64,000 nt of DNA from DATBAT01 sp963824805 (GTDB taxonomy: Bacteria; Acidobacteriota; Terriglobia; Terriglobales; Acidobacteriaceae), in assembly GCA_963824805.1 (NCBI GenBank), contig CAWGQZ010000019.1:1-64000 (forward strand), read 5' to 3'. The notes beneath the pieces are model-generated. The model did no database searches. It was not told the DNA's origin and saw nothing but the letters and a program-made list of their open reading frames with translations. How positions within the stretch are numbered: the first letter of the stretch is position 1; the number at the start of each line of letters is the position of its first letter. This document shows positions 19,252 to 27,354 of this stretch, piece by piece. The position numbers were made by a program, and so were the translations under genes.

Positions 19252-19670
19252 AGGCATATCTCACTCGGCGCTATATGTTTTCAGCCTCGCACCGCCTGCA
19301 CAATGAGGCCATGTCTGCGCAGGAGAACCTCGATACCTATGGCAAGTGCAACAACCCGCATGGCCACGGACACAATTACATGCTCGAAGTGACAGTCAGC
19401 GGGCAGGTCGATCCATCGACAGGAATGGTTTGTAATTTGGCCGATCTGGACGGGTTCGTGCATCGAGACATCCTTGAACGGGTCGACATCCAGAACCTCA
19501 ACACGTTGCCGGAGTTTCAAAGCGAAGTTCCAACTACTGAAAATCTTTGCACTGTCCTCCACAAAATTTTGCAGCGTGGGTTCACCGAGGCACATCTTGA
19601 GAAGGTGAGATTGGAAGAGACGATGATGAATTCGTTCGAGTACACGGGCGGCAAGGAAAGGATTTGGTGA
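19248..19670 (+). CDS. PTPS/QueD-family protein, copy 2, catalytic His replaced
   Basis: A 140-residue tandem paralogue of the preceding gene. H15, H40, H42 and Cys34 (GKCNNPHGHGHNY) are kept, as is the Glu in RLEETMM. The catalytic Asp-His pair reads Asp80-Ile81 (RVDIQNLN), so the general-base His is missing. The C-terminal SFEYTGGKERIW also differs from copy 1. Either it catalyses a different side-chain reaction, as some PTPS subfamilies do, or it is a regulatory partner of copy 1. It overlaps both neighbours and is surely cotranscribed with them. Confidence 0.88.
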   Translation: MKAYLTRRYMFSASHRLHNEAMSAQENLDTYGKCNNPHGHGHNYMLEVTVSGQVDPSTGMVCNLADLDGFVHRDILERVDIQNLNTLPEFQSEVPTTENLCTVLHKILQRGFTEAHLEKVRLEETMMNSFEYTGGKERIW

Positions 19671-20269
19671 TGGTGCAGATCGTAGAGACCCCGACTTTGA
19701 CCAGTGCGAGCTTTGAAGAGTTAGTCCGCGAAATGATCGTGCGGCTTGGAGAAGATCCATCCCGAGAAGGACTGGTGCGGACTCCGGAGCGTTTTCACAA
19801 AGCCTACGAATACCTTACGCGCGGCTACAAGCAGGATCCTGCGACACTTTTAAAAGATGCCCTCTTCACGGTGAACTACGACGAGATGGTTATCGTCAAA
19901 GATATTGAGATGTACAGCCTGTGTGAGCATCACATGCTCCCGTTTATCGGTAAGGTCCACGTTGCCTATATCCCGAACGGCAAGGTAGTGGGGTTAAGCA
20001 AGATTCCGCGGCTGGTGGAACTATTCTCGCGACGGCTGCAGATTCAGGAAAGGCTCACCACCCAGATTGCGGAAACCATACAAAACGCGATCCACCCGCA
20101 GGGCGTCGGCGTAGTCATCGAGGCTCGCCACCTTTGCATGATGATGCGCGGCGTTGAGAAGCAGCATTCTGCGGCAGTGACTTCGGCAATGTTGGGATGC
20201 TTCCGCGAGGAGCAGGAGACGCGCACCGAATTCTTGTCGCTGATTCGAAGCCGCCCCAACGGGGTCTAG
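19670..20269 (+). CDS. folE: GTP cyclohydrolase I
   Basis: FolE converts GTP to 7,8-dihydroneopterin triphosphate. The ~200-residue protein shows zinc-binding MYSLCEHHMLPF and HLCMMMRGV, the GTP-contacting GLSKIPRLVELFSRRLQIQERLT, and KQHSAAVTSAM near the C-terminus. The ATG at 19670 overlaps the preceding stop (TGATG); a TTG six bases upstream is the alternative start. The order GT2-PTPS-PTPS-FolE puts the first committed enzyme beside the two that use its product. The 66 bp after the gene, up to the convergent prenyl synthase gene, contain only a weak stem-loop. Confidence 0.96.
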   Translation: MVQIVETPTLTSASFEELVREMIVRLGEDPSREGLVRTPERFHKAYEYLTRGYKQDPATLLKDALFTVNYDEMVIVKDIEMYSLCEHHMLPFIGKVHVAYIPNGKVVGLSKIPRLVELFSRRLQIQERLTTQIAETIQNAIHPQGVGVVIEARHLCMMMRGVEKQHSAAVTSAMLGCFREEQETRTEFLSLIRSRPNGV

Positions 20270-20335
20270 CCGCCCCCAAAATGTCATCCCTTGGGGAATG
20301 ACGGTTGAGGGGTGCGCGGGAACATTCGCGGGGGA

Positions 20336-21223
20336 TTATTTTTTTCGCTGAACTAGGTAATCAGCCAGCGCCTCCATGGTTTCTGCGCGAGTCCCGAAAC
20401 CCTCGAGGGCGGCGGAGGCCGTCATGATAAGCTTGTCGGCTTTCTTCCGCGATTCTTCTATTCCAAACAAGGCGGGGTAGGTAGATTTCTCGGCAGCAGT
20501 GTCTTTGCCCGCGGTCTTTCCTAGCTGCTCTGAGGTTTGAGTTACGTCGAGAATATCGTCAACTATTTGGAACGCGAGTCCGATGGATTGCCCGAAGGAC
20601 CGCAGCTTTTTAACTGCAGTGTCTTCCGCACCTGCGAAGAGGCCTCCGGTTACCACACTGGCCGTGATGAGCGCGGCGGTCTTCGAGCGGTGAATGTATT
20701 CCAGCGTGTCGGCATCCGGTTTGCGGTGCTCGGCCTCGAGGTCTACGACCTGTCCGCCTATCATTCCATCGACGGTTCCGGTGGCACGAGCGATTTCCTC
20801 GATGATGCGGACTCGATCCTCTGCAGGACATTTTAAGCGAGCCAGAATTTCGTAGGCCTGCGTCTGCAGCGCATCGCCCGCCAGGATCGCCATGGCGTCG
20901 CCAAAGACTTTGTGGCAGGTGGGACGTCCGCGGCGGAGATCGTCGTTGTCGAGCGCAGGCAGATCGTCGTGAATCAATGAGTAGGTGTGAAGCATTTCCA
21001 ACGCTGCACCAAGATCGGCGACACCATCCGCTAGCGACCCGGCGATCATCCTCGCAGCTTCCATGCAGAGAATCGGCCGCAAACGTTTGCCACCGGCGAA
21101 AACGCTGTGGCGCATAGCCTTATGAATCGAGGCGGGCCGCTGGGTGGAAGCCGGCAGCAGGCGTTCCAGAGCGGCGTCGGTTGACGCCTGTCCCTGTGCC
21201 AGCGTGTCTTTCAGAGGCAGCAT
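20336..21223 (-). CDS. ispA: Short-chain polyprenyl diphosphate synthase (farnesyl/geranyl type)
   Basis: A 295-residue trans-prenyltransferase that condenses IPP with allylic diphosphates. It shows GGKRLRPIL, the first Asp-rich motif DDLPALDNDD with RRGRPTCHKVFG after it, and the second motif FQIVDDILD. The two residues inserted in the first motif (DDxxxxD) are typical of bacterial type II farnesyl/geranylgeranyl synthases. A TTG 18 bases upstream is open, but the ATG at 21223 matches family length better. It follows murQ by 24 bp on the same strand. Confidence 0.92.
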   Translation of the reverse strand: MLPLKDTLAQGQASTDAALERLLPASTQRPASIHKAMRHSVFAGGKRLRPILCMEAARMIAGSLADGVADLGAALEMLHTYSLIHDDLPALDNDDLRRGRPTCHKVFGDAMAILAGDALQTQAYEILARLKCPAEDRVRIIEEIARATGTVDGMIGGQVVDLEAEHRKPDADTLEYIHRSKTAALITASVVTGGLFAGAEDTAVKKLRSFGQSIGLAFQIVDDILDVTQTSEQLGKTAGKDTAAEKSTYPALFGIEESRKKADKLIMTASAALEGFGTRAETMEALADYLVQRKK

Positions 21224-21247
21224 TAAGGCTGAGTATAACAAGCAAGA

Positions 21248-22171
21248 CTAGCGCTTGCGGGCAGCGGCGATAGCATTGCGAACGTGACCCGATGTTTTTT
21301 TCAGGGCACCTTCCGCCACTTTGAGCTTTACTCCGGCTTGCAGCATGACCATTGCCACTGGAACGCGGTTGCTGGAATCCTGCAATGCTTTTGCCGCGGC
21401 TTCTCGATCGACATTGGCGGCTCGCTGCAGAATGGTGATCCCGCGCTCGACGAGTTTTTCGTTCTTCATGTGGACGTTGACCATCAGGTTTCCATAGACA
21501 TAACCCAGACGGGTCATGGCGCCTGTAGAAAGCATATTGAGCACCAATTTTTGCGCCGTGCCAGCCTTCATGCGAGTCGAGCCTGAAACCACCTCGGGGC
21601 CAACCTCGGTGACGATGGCGAAATGAGCTGCTTCCTCCAGCGGGGAACCCGGATTGCAGACCACGGCAATGGTCTTTGAGCCGTGGCGCCGGGCTTCTTC
21701 AATCGCGGCGATGGTGAAGGGTGTGCGCCCACTAGCGGCGATTCCAACTACAACGTCGTCTTTGTCCGGCTTCCGATCCGCGATTGCGCTCACGCCCAGC
21801 TCCGCCGAGTCTTCACTTGCTTCAGTGGCGGACCAGAGCGCCCGGGTTCCACCGGCGATCACGAACTGCACAGTCTCAGGATCAGTGTTAAAAGTCGGCG
21901 GGCATTCTGAAGCATCGAGCGCAGCCATGCGGCCACTCGTACCCGCACCAACGTAGATCAAACGTCCTCCGCGTTTTAGGGCAGCAGCAATCTCATCGAT
22001 GGCACGCGACACCTGGGGCAGGGCTTTCTTCACCGCCCCGGCGACCTTGGCGTCTTCGGCGTTGATGATGCGAGCCAGTTCGAGCGAGGGCTTCTGGTCC
22101 AGATTGGCGGCAGCGTGGTTGGATTGTTCGGTCAGAAGCCTGCTGATTTCTTTCTTGCCTTTTGATTTCAA
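21248..22171 (-). CDS. murQ: N-acetylmuramic acid 6-phosphate etherase
   Basis: MurQ cleaves the lactyl ether of MurNAc-6-phosphate to give GlcNAc-6-phosphate and D-lactate in cell-wall recycling. The 307-residue protein contains the SIS fold signatures IYVGAGTSGRMAALDASECPPTF, GIAASGRTPF and GSTRMKAGTAQKLVLN. The C-terminal ~60 residues form the small helical domain. It starts with an ATGA overlap with the upstream serine hydrolase gene, so the two are coupled. With the NamZ fusion gene just beyond, it marks a MurNAc salvage locus. Confidence 0.96.
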   Translation of the reverse strand: MKSKGKKEISRLLTEQSNHAAANLDQKPSLELARIINAEDAKVAGAVKKALPQVSRAIDEIAAALKRGGRLIYVGAGTSGRMAALDASECPPTFNTDPETVQFVIAGGTRALWSATEASEDSAELGVSAIADRKPDKDDVVVGIAASGRTPFTIAAIEEARRHGSKTIAVVCNPGSPLEEAAHFAIVTEVGPEVVSGSTRMKAGTAQKLVLNMLSTGAMTRLGYVYGNLMVNVHMKNEKLVERGITILQRAANVDREAAAKALQDSSNRVPVAMVMLQAGVKLKVAEGALKKTSGHVRNAIAAARKR

Positions 22172-23289
22172 CCGTTCTTCTCCAGAGCTTCTACGACGGC
22201 ATCATGAAATTGTGGACGGACCTGTCGAATGGATTGGTTGGAGCAGTCCGGCCAGATGCGATTTGTGAGCAGGATAATCGAAAGCTGGCGTTCGGGATCG
22301 ATCCAGATCGAAGTGCCGGTGTATCCGAGATGGCCAAAAGCATGATCGGAAAGGTACCTGCCCGACTGGGATGGCGCTGAAGGCGTATCCCAGCCCAAAG
22401 CGCGTGAGGTGTTTCTCGGGGCCGACTCCCGACGGGTGAAGACCACGATGGTTTCTGGTCGCAGAATAGGCGCACCGCCAGTCAACATTACGTTGGCAAA
22501 CGTTGCCAGGTCTTCCACGGTTGAAAATACCCCGGCATGGCCTGCGACTCCACCAAGAATGCCGGCATTCTCGTCTTGCACCTCACCTTGAATGATTCGG
22601 TGGCGAAACGACTGGTCATCAACGGTAGGCACGATCGAATCGCGCCATGAGGCGGGCGGATTGAAAGCGGTTTCCGACATTCTCAGTGGTCCAAAAACCT
22701 CACGCTGCGCAAAGCGGTCGAGGCTCTCTTCTACAAGACGTTCCAGGGCCGTACCCAGGATGATGAATCCGATGTCACTGTATTCAGCCTTGACGCCCGG
22801 TTCGCTGATCAACGGGGTTGTAAACGCTTGCGACAGTAACTCATCTCGCGTCCTGCATCGTTGGAATAGCTTTTCGTATGCGGGCAGTCCTGATGAATGA
22901 GCCAGCAACATGCGGAGTGTAACTTCACGACGGCGGGAATCGTCAGCGATGAACTCCGGCACGATGGCGGTGACCGGCATGTCGAGGTCCAGCAGTCCGC
23001 GTTGGTACAGCAGCATAGCCATGCTGGTGGTAGCCACAACTTTTGAAACCGAGGCGATGTCGAAAATACTTGCCGGGATAACAGCGGGCGATTCGGGATC
23101 ATAAGTAAACTGCCCTAGCGCTTTCAATGCAACCAGTTTTCCGTGATACGTCACGGCACTGGTAGCGCCGGGGAAGGCACGGCTTGAGATGGCATTCTGT
23201 AAAACGGTGAAGGCTCGGCTAAAGCGCATGTCCTGCTCGACCCATGCAGGAAGAGGGGAATGCGGCGTAGTTGCGGGGATCGCTTTCAC
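22168..23289 (-). CDS. Serine hydrolase, beta-lactamase/DD-peptidase fold, cytoplasmic
   Basis: A 373-residue class C beta-lactamase-like protein. The nucleophile motif is SVSK (FDIASVSKVVATTSMA), the second motif is YSD (AEYSDIGFIILG) and the third is HLGYTG. No signal peptide is visible, unlike the homologous domain in the divergent gene at 23420. It overlaps murQ by 4 bp. In Bacillus subtilis the murQ-namZ cluster contains a similar serine hydrolase thought to act as an N-acetylmuramyl-L-alanine amidase. By that analogy this protein may trim the peptide or ester from MurNAc compounds; this is inference. Confidence 0.85.
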   Translation of the reverse strand: MKAIPATTPHSPLPAWVEQDMRFSRAFTVLQNAISSRAFPGATSAVTYHGKLVALKALGQFTYDPESPAVIPASIFDIASVSKVVATTSMAMLLYQRGLLDLDMPVTAIVPEFIADDSRRREVTLRMLLAHSSGLPAYEKLFQRCRTRDELLSQAFTTPLISEPGVKAEYSDIGFIILGTALERLVEESLDRFAQREVFGPLRMSETAFNPPASWRDSIVPTVDDQSFRHRIIQGEVQDENAGILGGVAGHAGVFSTVEDLATFANVMLTGGAPILRPETIVVFTRRESAPRNTSRALGWDTPSAPSQSGRYLSDHAFGHLGYTGTSIWIDPERQLSIILLTNRIWPDCSNQSIRQVRPQFHDAVVEALEKNG

Positions 23290-23419
23290 GGGAGCGGCTT
23301 GATCGGGTTATAGCAACTGTGAGGGTTAAAGACAACTATCCCAAGTCCATCTCGCGGTACCCCCTTACTTGAGTTTCTTGAGCAATTCGGCCGCGGTTGT
23401 TAGAGTCGGAGTATCCCCT

Positions 23420-25816
23420 ATGAATCAAATCCTGCGGCTACACGCCTGCATCACCCTGCTGCTGGTAATAGCGGTTTGTCATTGCTGTGCGTTCTCAAGC
23501 GCCGCATCCGATCCTGCTGCAAATGCGCCGCCTCTGGCGGGCATAGACTCGATCGTCACGAACGCGATTCAGGACCAACAGGTTCCGGGAGCAGTGGTGC
23601 TGGTATGGCACGATGGCAAGGTTCTGTACCGCAGAGCTTTTGGACATCGTTCGCTCGAGCCTCGCCGCGAACCCATGACGGCGGGCACCATTTTCGATGT
23701 GGCATCACTGACCAAGGTAATCGCGACGACCACGGCCGTCATGCAACTGGTGCAGAAAGGGGACGTAAGGCTGAACGATCCGGTGGCGAAATATCTCCCC
23801 GAGTTCTCCGACAGCGATAAGAGCGAGATTACCGTACGCGAACTGCTCACTCACCACTCAGGTCTCCGCGAAGACCTCGATCTGACAGCGCAATGGCGGG
23901 GACGTGACGTCGCACTGAAAATGGTTGGGGCGGAGAAGCCGATCTTTCCACCGGGGTCGCGATTCCTTTACAGCGACATCAATTTCATTTCACTGGGCGC
24001 ACTGGTTGAAAAAGTTTCGGGAGCGCCGCTTGATCAATATTGTCTAGAGCATGTCTTCCGGCCGTTGGGGATGTTGCACACCCGCTTTTTGCCGTCGCCG
24101 GCATGGCTTCCTAAAATCGCACCCACGCAGTACGACGAAAACAACCGCATGCTGCGGGGAATTGTCCATGACCCGACGGCCCGCCGGATGGGTGGAGTGG
24201 CAGGCCATGCGGGACTGTTCTCCACCGCGGATGATCTCTCTAAGTTCGCCCAGGCGTTGCTGAAGGGGAGTCCGGTGCTCTCTCCGCTGACCGTCGAAAA
24301 GATGACGACGCCCCAGCAGCCGCCGACCTCGCAGGTGCTACGCGGATTGGGTTGGGATATCGACTCGCCCTTTTCCAGCAATCGAGGCGATCTACTGCCA
24401 GTCGGCTCGTATGGTCACACCGGCTTTACCGGGACCTCGTTATGGATCGATCCAGTGACCCGCACGGTCATCATAATTCTGGCGAATGGGGTTCACCCCC
24501 GCGGTAAGGGGACAGCAGTTCCTTTGCGCTCGAAGATCGCCACCGCGGTTGCTGCGGAGTTACGTCTCGAGCCAAGTGAAAATGAGAGGCTGAGGTGGCA
24601 GAGCCTCACTGGCTACAATGAGGCTCAGACAACGGCCCGGCGAGTGGCCAACAGAAATGGCGACGTCAAGACCGGAATCGACGTGCTCGAAGCGCACAAT
24701 TTTGATGTTGTCTCAGGAACCGATGCGACGAAGAAAAGAATTGGCCTGCTTACAAATCAGACCGGCGTCGACCTGCAAGGCCGACGTACAATTGACGTCC
24801 TGGCAAAAGCTCCCGGCGTATCGCTCGAGGCCATTTTTAGTCCTGAGCACGGTGTCACCGGAACGCTCGACACCACTGACATCTCCAACTCAAAGGACGC
24901 CGCCACCGGCATACCCGTGTACAGCGTCTATGGAGCTACCAAAGCAGCGCGCCGGCCGCCGCTCGATGTACTCAAGAATCTGGACGCGGTTGTCATCGAC
25001 ATTCAAGACGCGGGGACGCGTTTCTATACCTACGAAGCCACTCTGGGATATTTTCTGGAAGCTGCCGGCACTACTGGGACGGAAGTCATCGTGCTCGACC
25101 GGCCAACTCCGATCACGGGATCGTTTGTACAGGGTCCGGTTTCAGACGTTGGGCTCGACAGCTTTGTGAATTATTTCCCCGTTCCGCCGCGCCATGGAAT
25201 GACCATGGGAGAGCTGGCGCGGATGTACAACGGCGAGCGCAAGCTCAACTCGCGGCTGCAGATAGTTCCTCTCGAAGGCTGGCTTCGTGGCGATTGGTTT
25301 GATGCCACAGGGTTGGCGTGGATCAATCCGTCTCCAAATCTCAGGAGCCTCAATCAGGCCACGCTCTATCCCGGTGTGGGATTGATTGAGGGCACCAATG
25401 TTTCTGTGGGACGTGGGACCGACTCTCCATTTGAGTTGCTGGGCGCGCCGTGGATCAAGGGCAGGGAGCTGGCGCAATACTTGAATGCCAGAAACATCTC
25501 CGGAGTCCGCTTTGTCTCTACCAGCTTCACCCCTACGACCAGCAACTATGCGGGCCAACGGTGCGAAGGAGTCAACATGGTAGTCACTGAGCGTAACGCC
25601 TTGGATTCCCCGGAATTGGGTATCGAACTAGCCTCCGCAATGCGCAAGCTCTACCCCGATCAATGGCACATGGAGCGTCTGATTGAGCTAGTGGTCAATC
25701 AGTCGGTTTACGACGCCATCGCGCAGGGTGAGGATCCTCGCCGTATCGCGCAAGACTGGCAGCCCCGCCTGGATGAGTTCGAGCAGCTGCGGCAGAAGTA
25801 TCTGATCTACAAGTAG
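23420..25816 (+). CDS. Secreted fusion: serine hydrolase domain + NamZ (DUF1343, GH171) exo-beta-N-acetylmuramidase
   Basis: A 798-residue exported fusion. The ATG at 23420 is chosen because it begins a clear signal peptide (LLLVIAVCHCCAFSSAASD) with GGAG upstream. Residues ~30-400 are a beta-lactamase-fold hydrolase with SLTK (DVASLTKVIATTTA), YSD (LYSDINFISLG) and HTGFTGTS. Residues ~415-798 are DUF1343/NamZ: GLLTNQTGVD, FSPEHGVTGTLD, DIQDAGTRFYTY, LDRPTPI, GVGLIEGTNVSVGRGTDSPFE. NamZ releases terminal MurNAc from peptidoglycan chains. The domain pairing mirrors neighbouring genes in Bacillus and lies next to murQ, so the fusion probably performs periplasmic MurNAc release. Confidence 0.9.
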   Translation: MNQILRLHACITLLLVIAVCHCCAFSSAASDPAANAPPLAGIDSIVTNAIQDQQVPGAVVLVWHDGKVLYRRAFGHRSLEPRREPMTAGTIFDVASLTKVIATTTAVMQLVQKGDVRLNDPVAKYLPEFSDSDKSEITVRELLTHHSGLREDLDLTAQWRGRDVALKMVGAEKPIFPPGSRFLYSDINFISLGALVEKVSGAPLDQYCLEHVFRPLGMLHTRFLPSPAWLPKIAPTQYDENNRMLRGIVHDPTARRMGGVAGHAGLFSTADDLSKFAQALLKGSPVLSPLTVEKMTTPQQPPTSQVLRGLGWDIDSPFSSNRGDLLPVGSYGHTGFTGTSLWIDPVTRTVIIILANGVHPRGKGTAVPLRSKIATAVAAELRLEPSENERLRWQSLTGYNEAQTTARRVANRNGDVKTGIDVLEAHNFDVVSGTDATKKRIGLLTNQTGVDLQGRRTIDVLAKAPGVSLEAIFSPEHGVTGTLDTTDISNSKDAATGIPVYSVYGATKAARRPPLDVLKNLDAVVIDIQDAGTRFYTYEATLGYFLEAAGTTGTEVIVLDRPTPITGSFVQGPVSDVGLDSFVNYFPVPPRHGMTMGELARMYNGERKLNSRLQIVPLEGWLRGDWFDATGLAWINPSPNLRSLNQATLYPGVGLIEGTNVSVGRGTDSPFELLGAPWIKGRELAQYLNARNISGVRFVSTSFTPTTSNYAGQRCEGVNMVVTERNALDSPELGIELASAMRKLYPDQWHMERLIELVVNQSVYDAIAQGEDPRRIAQDWQPRLDEFEQLRQKYLIYK

Positions 25817-25930
25817 GCGCGAGTCGGGTGTTTTCCGTCCAACTAACCGGTCCTGACCCGGCATCGTACCTCTATTGACCAGCCGCCTTGCCTCAGGCTA
25901 AATGTCTCTGGGTCAGATTAAAGAGGAGTT

Positions 25931-26602
25931 ATGATGCAGACGTTCGCGCTCTTGGTCCTACTTTGCTCTTTGGCGGTGGCGCAGGCGCCTCCAGAGCTCT
26001 CCAAGACTGCTCCTTCGACGGAGCTGACCATACCGGCGGGAACCAAGGTTCCCGTGGCCTTGAAACATGCGATCTCGACCAAAGGTGCCCGCGAAGGCGA
26101 TCCAATCTATGCCGAGACGACGTTTCCCGTAGTGTTGAATGATCGCGTGCTCATTCCCGCAAATACATTTGTCCAGGGACGAATTAGTAACATCAAGCGC
26201 CCGGGAAGAATTAAGGGACGCGCGGAAGTTTTGATTCACTTCACCACAATGATCTATCCCAGCGGGTACACGGTTTTGTTGCCGGGAGCGATCGAAAACG
26301 TCCCCGGTGCCGAAAACACCAATATGAAGGGCGAGGAAGGCACGATCCAGCAGAGTGGAAGCAAAGCCAAAGACGTCGGAACGGTAGCGAGCACGGCATC
26401 GACTGGCGCTGTGATTGGCGGACTAAGCCAGGGCGGAAAAGGAGCACTGATTGGGGCAGCAGCAGGTGGCGTGGTGGGAACCGCCATCGCCTTGCTCACC
26501 CGTGGCAACGACGTACGGCTGGAATCAGGAACGACGTTAGAAATGGTGATACAACGGTCGATTCCTGTCGATTCGAGCCGTGTACCGTCCACTACCCGAT
26601 AG
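25931..26602 (+). CDS. Hypothetical exported protein with glycine-zipper segment
   Basis: A 223-residue protein preceded by AGAGGAGTT just before a double ATG. The signal peptide MMQTFALLVLLCSLAVAQA is clear. A beta-rich domain follows (IPAGTKVPVALKHAISTKGAREGDPIYAETTFPVV, GRISNIKRPGRIKGRAEV), reminiscent of the small beta domains of TrbI/VirB10-like or secretion accessory proteins. Residues ~155-190 hold a Gly/Ala-rich zipper (GGLSQGGKGALIGAAAGGVVGTAIALL). I do not know a function. The gene is convergent with the SIMPL gene; their stops adjoin. Confidence 0.72.
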   Translation: MMQTFALLVLLCSLAVAQAPPELSKTAPSTELTIPAGTKVPVALKHAISTKGAREGDPIYAETTFPVVLNDRVLIPANTFVQGRISNIKRPGRIKGRAEVLIHFTTMIYPSGYTVLLPGAIENVPGAENTNMKGEEGTIQQSGSKAKDVGTVASTASTGAVIGGLSQGGKGALIGAAAGGVVGTAIALLTRGNDVRLESGTTLEMVIQRSIPVDSSRVPSTTR

Positions 26603-27313
26603 TTATTTCAGATTGAATAGCGCGTTTACGTGAGCAGTCACGTTTAGCGTCTGCGGTGTGAATTCTTCGGTCGGAGCAGGCGCTGCCGCGGCCAGCGTCT
26701 TAAACTGTGCGCCCATCGGCCGGATCATCGGAATATTTTCAAACGTATCGACCGAAGCGTACGACAGCTCTCCCAAAGTTCTTCCTGACGCCTTGGCCAC
26801 AGCTTCCGCCGACTGCCGGGCCCGCCGGTAGGCATCTTCCACGGCCTTGGTCTTCGCACTGTCCATTTCTTCGAGCGTGTATCCGAGCGATTGCGTGTCG
26901 CTCACGCTGGCGTCTGCCAGGGCCTGCAGGATTGGAGGAATTTTGCCAAAATCCTTCAGCTTTACCGATACGCTGGCGCTCACTCTGTAACCCGCTAATT
27001 TCCGCTTTGGCGTCTTGTAGTCATACACCGGCTGAAGCGAAAATGAACCGATCTGTGCAGTCTTAGGGTCGATGCTATTGGCGCGAAGAATCTGACGCAC
27101 TTGCTCCGCCTGCTGCGAGGCGCGGTCGTAGGCAGTGTGGGAATTCTCATCCTGTACCGAAATGTTGAAGTCGACCACAGCCGTGTCAGGGGCAGCCTCG
27201 AACCTGCCGTCGGCGCCTGCAGAAATGCTATTCGGCGGAAGCGTAGGACGATCCTGCGCCATTGCAGTCAGCCTGCTCAATACCAGAGCCGAAACAAGAA
27301 GAAGTTTTGTCAT
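26603..27313 (-). CDS. SIMPL domain (DUF541) periplasmic protein
   Basis: A 236-residue protein from the ATG at 27313, which starts a signal peptide ending TAMAQ; a longer frame to 27436 is less likely. The SIMPL/DUF541 fold shows ISAGADGRFEAAPDTAVVDFNISVQ, AEQVRQILRANSI, YDYKTPKRKLAGYRVSASVSVKLKD and the DAYRRARQSAEAVAKASGRTLG helix. Members of this family are exported and of uncertain function, some linked to oxidative stress. It ends next to the convergent exported protein at 25931 and lies 41 bp downstream of the HD-GYP gene. Confidence 0.9.
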   Translation of the reverse strand: MTKLLLVSALVLSRLTAMAQDRPTLPPNSISAGADGRFEAAPDTAVVDFNISVQDENSHTAYDRASQQAEQVRQILRANSIDPKTAQIGSFSLQPVYDYKTPKRKLAGYRVSASVSVKLKDFGKIPPILQALADASVSDTQSLGYTLEEMDSAKTKAVEDAYRRARQSAEAVAKASGRTLGELSYASVDTFENIPMIRPMGAQFKTLAAAAPAPTEEFTPQTLNVTAHVNALFNLK

Positions 27314-27354
27314 CCGGAAATTGTATACCGCTGCATTTCGTGGAGGTGAGGAGG

